From the NCBI RefSeq assembly GCF_031143425.1, contig NC_090438.1, positions 775,879,138-775,943,137 on the forward strand: a stretch of DNA of 64,000 nt, given 5' to 3'. The translations under genes and the position numbers were made by a program. The notes below the pieces were generated by a model, which worked only from the letters and a program-made list of their open reading frames with translations, was not told the DNA's origin and did not search any database. Below, in pieces: positions 60,481-64,000 of the stretch; positions within the stretch are counted from its first letter, which is position 1; every line of letters starts with the position of its first letter. Source of the DNA: Pleurodeles waltl. Its lineage: Eukaryota; Chordata; Amphibia; Caudata; Salamandridae.

Positions 60481-61051
60481 ATGTGGGTGTATATTGTAAG
60501 TAACCTGTCTGCAGTATTAAAAGTAATCTAAAGTTGTATTGCAATGGTTTAGTCTCCTGTGTTGTCTTAGCAATTGAGACTTTAAATAGGAGTTCCTCGC
60601 AAGAAGGGATGCGGTCAGATTTTCAGCCTTGCCAGTTACTTCCACAGTTTACATGAATCAAAATTTTACAAGAGGCTAAATGGTAGTACAGTGTTATGAA
60701 TGCCTAAAATACAAAAAATGGAAGTCCTGGAGACAACTGGATATGTGGTATGCAATTTTGCATGTTTTGTCTGTTTACGTTGGCTTCTTCCCTTCCAGCA
60801 ACTTTGCAATCTTTATTGCAGGCCAGTTTAGAGGTATAGTTGGGGCCTGTTGTCAAATGATAAATGTTAAAGTAAATGTGCCCTGTTTATGAACCAGGTT
60901 CTCATGTACTTGAAGCCACCTTGAAATACTACTGAAATGTATTTGTATAACTGTCAGAAATGTACTTTAATTAGGACTATTTGTACTGTAGGTTTCCTTT
61001 GCCTTGTTTTGAGCAATAAGTTTGTTAATTTTTTTTATTTATTTTTATTAG

Positions 61052-61211
61052 CCCCCTAAAAAGAAAGCAAAGAAGGAGAAAGAAAAGGAGAAACCAAAAC
61101 GTAAAAGTACTCCCAAAACTACTCCAAAAGGCAAAAAAAATGTCAAGTCTGCTCACGTTAAAAAAGCAGATAGCAGTACAACTAAAAAGAATCAGTCTAA
61201 CTCAAAGAAAG
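61052..61211 (+). CDS. DEK: DEK exon 8 (last exon in window)
   Basis: 160 bp encoding residues 275-327 plus one base. It begins PPKKKAKKEKEKEKPKRK (basic, nuclear-localisation type) and ends with VKKADSSTTKKNQSNSKK, which matches human VKKADSSTTKKNQNSSKK. The donor is AAG|GTAACT, phase 1, as expected if the next exon begins with the ESESEDSSDDE segment. The C-terminal DEK domain (multimerisation and second DNA-binding region) is not in this window. Confidence 0.94.
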
Positions 61212-62275
61212 GTAACTATTGTCAATTTTTCTTTATTTTATACGCAAGGCTTCTGGGATGTTATAAAATTAAGTAATCTGACATTTAGAGCGTTTTTGGA
61301 TTATGGTATACAGATTGACTCTTAGAAAAAGACCCTGCTATAGTGTGTTTTTTTTTTCTTACGTTTTTATACATATACTTTTTCTTAAAAAAATAATCAA
61401 TCTATTCATTTTTACAGATTTTATTGTATTGTAAATCCACCTGTCAGACTATTGGCTAGTCATCACCTGTTTTTCTAAAATGTGTATTTATTTTTATATA
61501 TTTATTTATGAGTAATATGTTAGTGTAGCCTGAAATGCTTGAGGAATAGCATACCACCTATATGTGGAGCACTGAGTTTGACCTTTTTAATGTGTAAACT
61601 TTAAAAAATGCTTCTTTTTGAAGCACTCTACGTTGAGGGATTCTTCCAGCAGGTCTTTTCAGTTGTTTGTGAAATGGTTGTGTAAGATGCATACAAAGAA
61701 CACCATACACACTAGACTGAGTAGGACTTGCAGTATTCAATGTCCAGAGAATTCTTACCAGCAGTAACCCTAATCCTCTGCCTGAGATCACCCTTCTAAC
61801 CATAGGGCCGTCTCTGTATTTCCGGTAGCCTCTCAGCCTAGTTTTCATGCAAAACCAATGTTGCCTTCAGTCCATCCATTTTCTCACACTTCCTGATTCT
61901 CCACCTTTAGAAGATCTCGCCACCTTTTAAGGAAGACCTGGTGAGAGGTGCTGCCAAACATATCATTGCTATCACAAGCCAGCCAAAGACCTCGTTCTTT
62001 GAGACTGCACCTTTTCAGTTGTAAGGACTCTGTTGCAGGAAATGGATGCTGTTGGTCGAACGTTCTGTGGTATCGATCTGGCCCTTAATCATTTCTCATG
62101 GAGTCGGTTTAATGGCCTTAAGCCTAACTGACAATCCCCCACCTCTCTTTTTCTGGGACCACTCTTTGTTGACATGCACACGATGAAATACAGTGCATGA
62201 AAGAGTTGGAGACGGCAGAAGCTGTGGGCCTTAAAAAAAAACGTAATGAGTACAGAAAACAATCTCACAACTGGC

Positions 62276-62404
62276 TTTAGCCCCTTCGCTGCCAGGCCTT
62301 TTCCCCCCTCCTGTGTCGGGCCTTTTTTTTGCCTATTTGGAATAGTTCTCGCTTAGGCCCTCATAACTTTTTGTCCACGTAAGCTATCCACGCCAAATTT
62401 GCTC

Positions 62405-62442
<38 letters not shown>

Positions 62443-64000
62443 CAACATCCTAGGGATTCTAGAGGTACCTAGACTTTGTGGGCTCCACTGAAGGAGGCCA
62501 AGAAATTAGCCAAAATACAGTGAAAATTTCGTTTAAAAAAAAAGGGGGGGGGGGCTGCAGAAGGCTTGTGGGTTTTTTTTCCCTGAAAATGGCATCAACA
62601 AAGGGTATGTGGTGCTAAAATCACCAGCTTCCCGTCTTTCCGGAACAGGCAGACTTGAATCCGATAAAACAATTTTGGCATTTTACTGGGACATACCCCA
62701 TTTTTACGAATTATTTTTTTTTGTGTGTGTGCTTTAAGCCTCCTTCCAGTCAGTGACAGAAATGGGCGTGAAACCAATGCTGGATCTCAGAAACCTCTAC
62801 ATTTCTGAAAAGTAGACAAAATTCTGAATTCAGCAAGGGGTAATTTGTGTAGATCCTACAAGGGTTTCCTACAGAAAATAACTGGAAAAAATAATATTGA
62901 AATTGAGGTGAAAAAAAACAGCAATTTTTCTCTGCGTTTTATTCTAACTTTTTCCTGCAATGTCAGATTTTTTTAAAGCAATATACTGTTAAGTCCGCTG
63001 GACTCTTCTGGTTGCGGGGGATATTTAGCGCTTGTAGGTTCATCAAGAACCCTAGGTACCCAGAGCCAATAAATGAGCTGCACCCTGCAGTGCGTTTTCA
63101 TTCTATACCGGGTATACAGCAATTTATTTGCTGAAATATAAAGAGTGAAAAATAGCTATCAAGAAAACCTTTGTGTTTCCAAAATGGGCACAAGATAAGG
63201 TGTTGAGGAGCAGTGGTTATTTGCACATCTCTTAATTCCGGGGTGCCCATTCTAGCATGTGAATTACAGGGCATTTCTCAAATAGACGTCTTTTTTTACA
63301 CACACTTATATTTGGAAGGAAAAAATGTAGAAAAAGACAAGGGGCAATAACACTTATTTTGCTATTCTGTGTTCCCCCAAGTCTCCCAATAAAAATGATA
63401 CCTCCCTTGTGTGGGTAGGCCTAGCGCCCGCGACCGGAAATGCCCCAAAACACTACGTGGACACATCCCATTTTTTGACAGAAAAGAGTTTTTTTTGCGA
63501 AGTGCCTACCTGTAGATTTTGGCCTCTAGCTCAGCCGGCACCTAGGGAAACTTACCAAACCTGTGCATCATTGAAAACTAGAGACCTAGGGGAATCAAAG
63601 ATGGGGTGACTTGTGGGGCTCTGATCAGGTTCTGTTACCCAGAATCCTTTGCAAACCTCAAAATTTGGCTTAAACACGTTTTCCTCACTTTTCGGTGACA
63701 AAGTTCGGGAATCTAAGAGGATCCACAAATCTTCTTCCACCCAGCGTTCCCCCAAGTCTCCCGATAAAAATGATACCTCACTTGTGTGGGTGGGCCAGGT
63801 GCCTGCAACAGAAAAAGGCCACAAACTTATAGAGATTATGGGGGGATAGCACAGCGAGTTGATAAACACATATTCTTCTTTTATACATCTTCAGGCTGAC
63901 TCTGCTTTGGGGACCCACACAAGTGAGGTGTCATTTTACTTGGGAGACTGAGGGGGAACGCTGGGGAGTAGGAATTTTGTGCTGGAGTGGTGATCGTACA
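62276..64000 (+). repeat. Family E dispersed repeat, runs off the window
   Basis: A long non-coding repeat (from about GCCCCTTCGCTGCCAGGCC) that I recall as common in salamanders. It contains a 35-nt C run (62406-62440). A direct ~52-bp subrepeat lies at about 63369 and 63740, with an inverted copy at 63913-63965. No coding frame is supported. Confidence 0.5.
62406..62440. repeat. C35 homopolymer
   Basis: An uninterrupted run of 35 C on the + strand (G on the minus strand) within family E. The length may be affected by sequencing or assembly. Confidence 0.9.

Larger units (their letters stand above)
44927..61051 (+). other. DEK: DEK intron 7 (16.1 kb)
   Basis: From GTAAAC to TTTATTAG. It carries a 107-bp tandem duplication (45344-45560), a full DIRS element (47091-54654) with family B inside, family A copy 3 (55015-56371), a family B copy (57440-59800) and a LINE RT fragment (60060-60480). 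In 45561-47090, 56372-57439 and 60481-61051 I recognise nothing. Frames at 46795-47001 and 56573-56887 are open but resemble no family I know. Confidence 0.82.
61212..64000 (+). other. DEK: DEK intron 8, partial
   Basis: From donor GTAACT to the window end; no further exon is seen. 61212-62275 is AT-rich without a recognised element. From about 62276 it is occupied by the family-E repeat. Confidence 0.75.

Overview
The window is nuclear DNA from a very large, repeat-swollen vertebrate genome, most probably a salamander and perhaps a newt (Salamandridae). Three things point there: one vertebrate gene spread over more than 44 kb, a dense mixture of DIRS, L2, L1 and Tc1 elements, and several 2-3 kb non-coding repeat families that I recognise from memory (unchecked here) as typical of newt genomes. 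There are no bacterial-type genes, rRNA, tRNA or CRISPR arrays.

The only host gene I can support is DEK (chromatin-associated SAP-domain protein), on the + strand from about 19.6 kb to beyond the right edge. A GC-rich promoter at 19551-19670 carries NF-Y, E2F and YY1-type motifs. It precedes a short non-coding exon 1 ending at 19767. Coding exons lie at 32880-33083, 33959-34057, 34914-35023, 35402-35496, 36727-36847, 44732-44926 and 61052-61211. Together they give 327 complete codons plus one base, and the reading phase is kept at every junction. The last exons, which encode the C-terminal DEK domain, lie outside the window. Intron 3 must use a GC-AG splice pair.

Upstream of DEK (1-19.5 kb) is nested transposon debris. 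A broken DIRS-type retrotransposon (RT and RNase H, then tyrosine recombinase and an SGNH-like region) is split by an L2-clade LINE with an open frame. Next comes a run of ten different palindromes (5497-5991). A ~3 kb element of family A follows, itself broken by a Tc1/mariner DD37E copy and an L1 fragment. A family-B-like fragment and a family-C element complete the region.

Inside DEK, intron 1 (13.1 kb) holds a second family-A copy, two SINE-like repeats and an L2 fragment. Intron 6 (7.9 kb) holds a second Tc1 DD37E copy. Intron 7 (16.1 kb) holds a whole DIRS element with a 2.25 kb family-B element inserted in it (perfect 5-bp target duplication), further family A and B copies, and a LINE RT fragment. 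Intron 8 enters another dispersed repeat with a 35-nt C run.

The most unusual pattern is serial palindromes: strings of different short inverted repeats placed nearly end to end. They occur in the 5497-5991 array and again inside families A and B. All family names (A, B, C, E) are local labels for this window.
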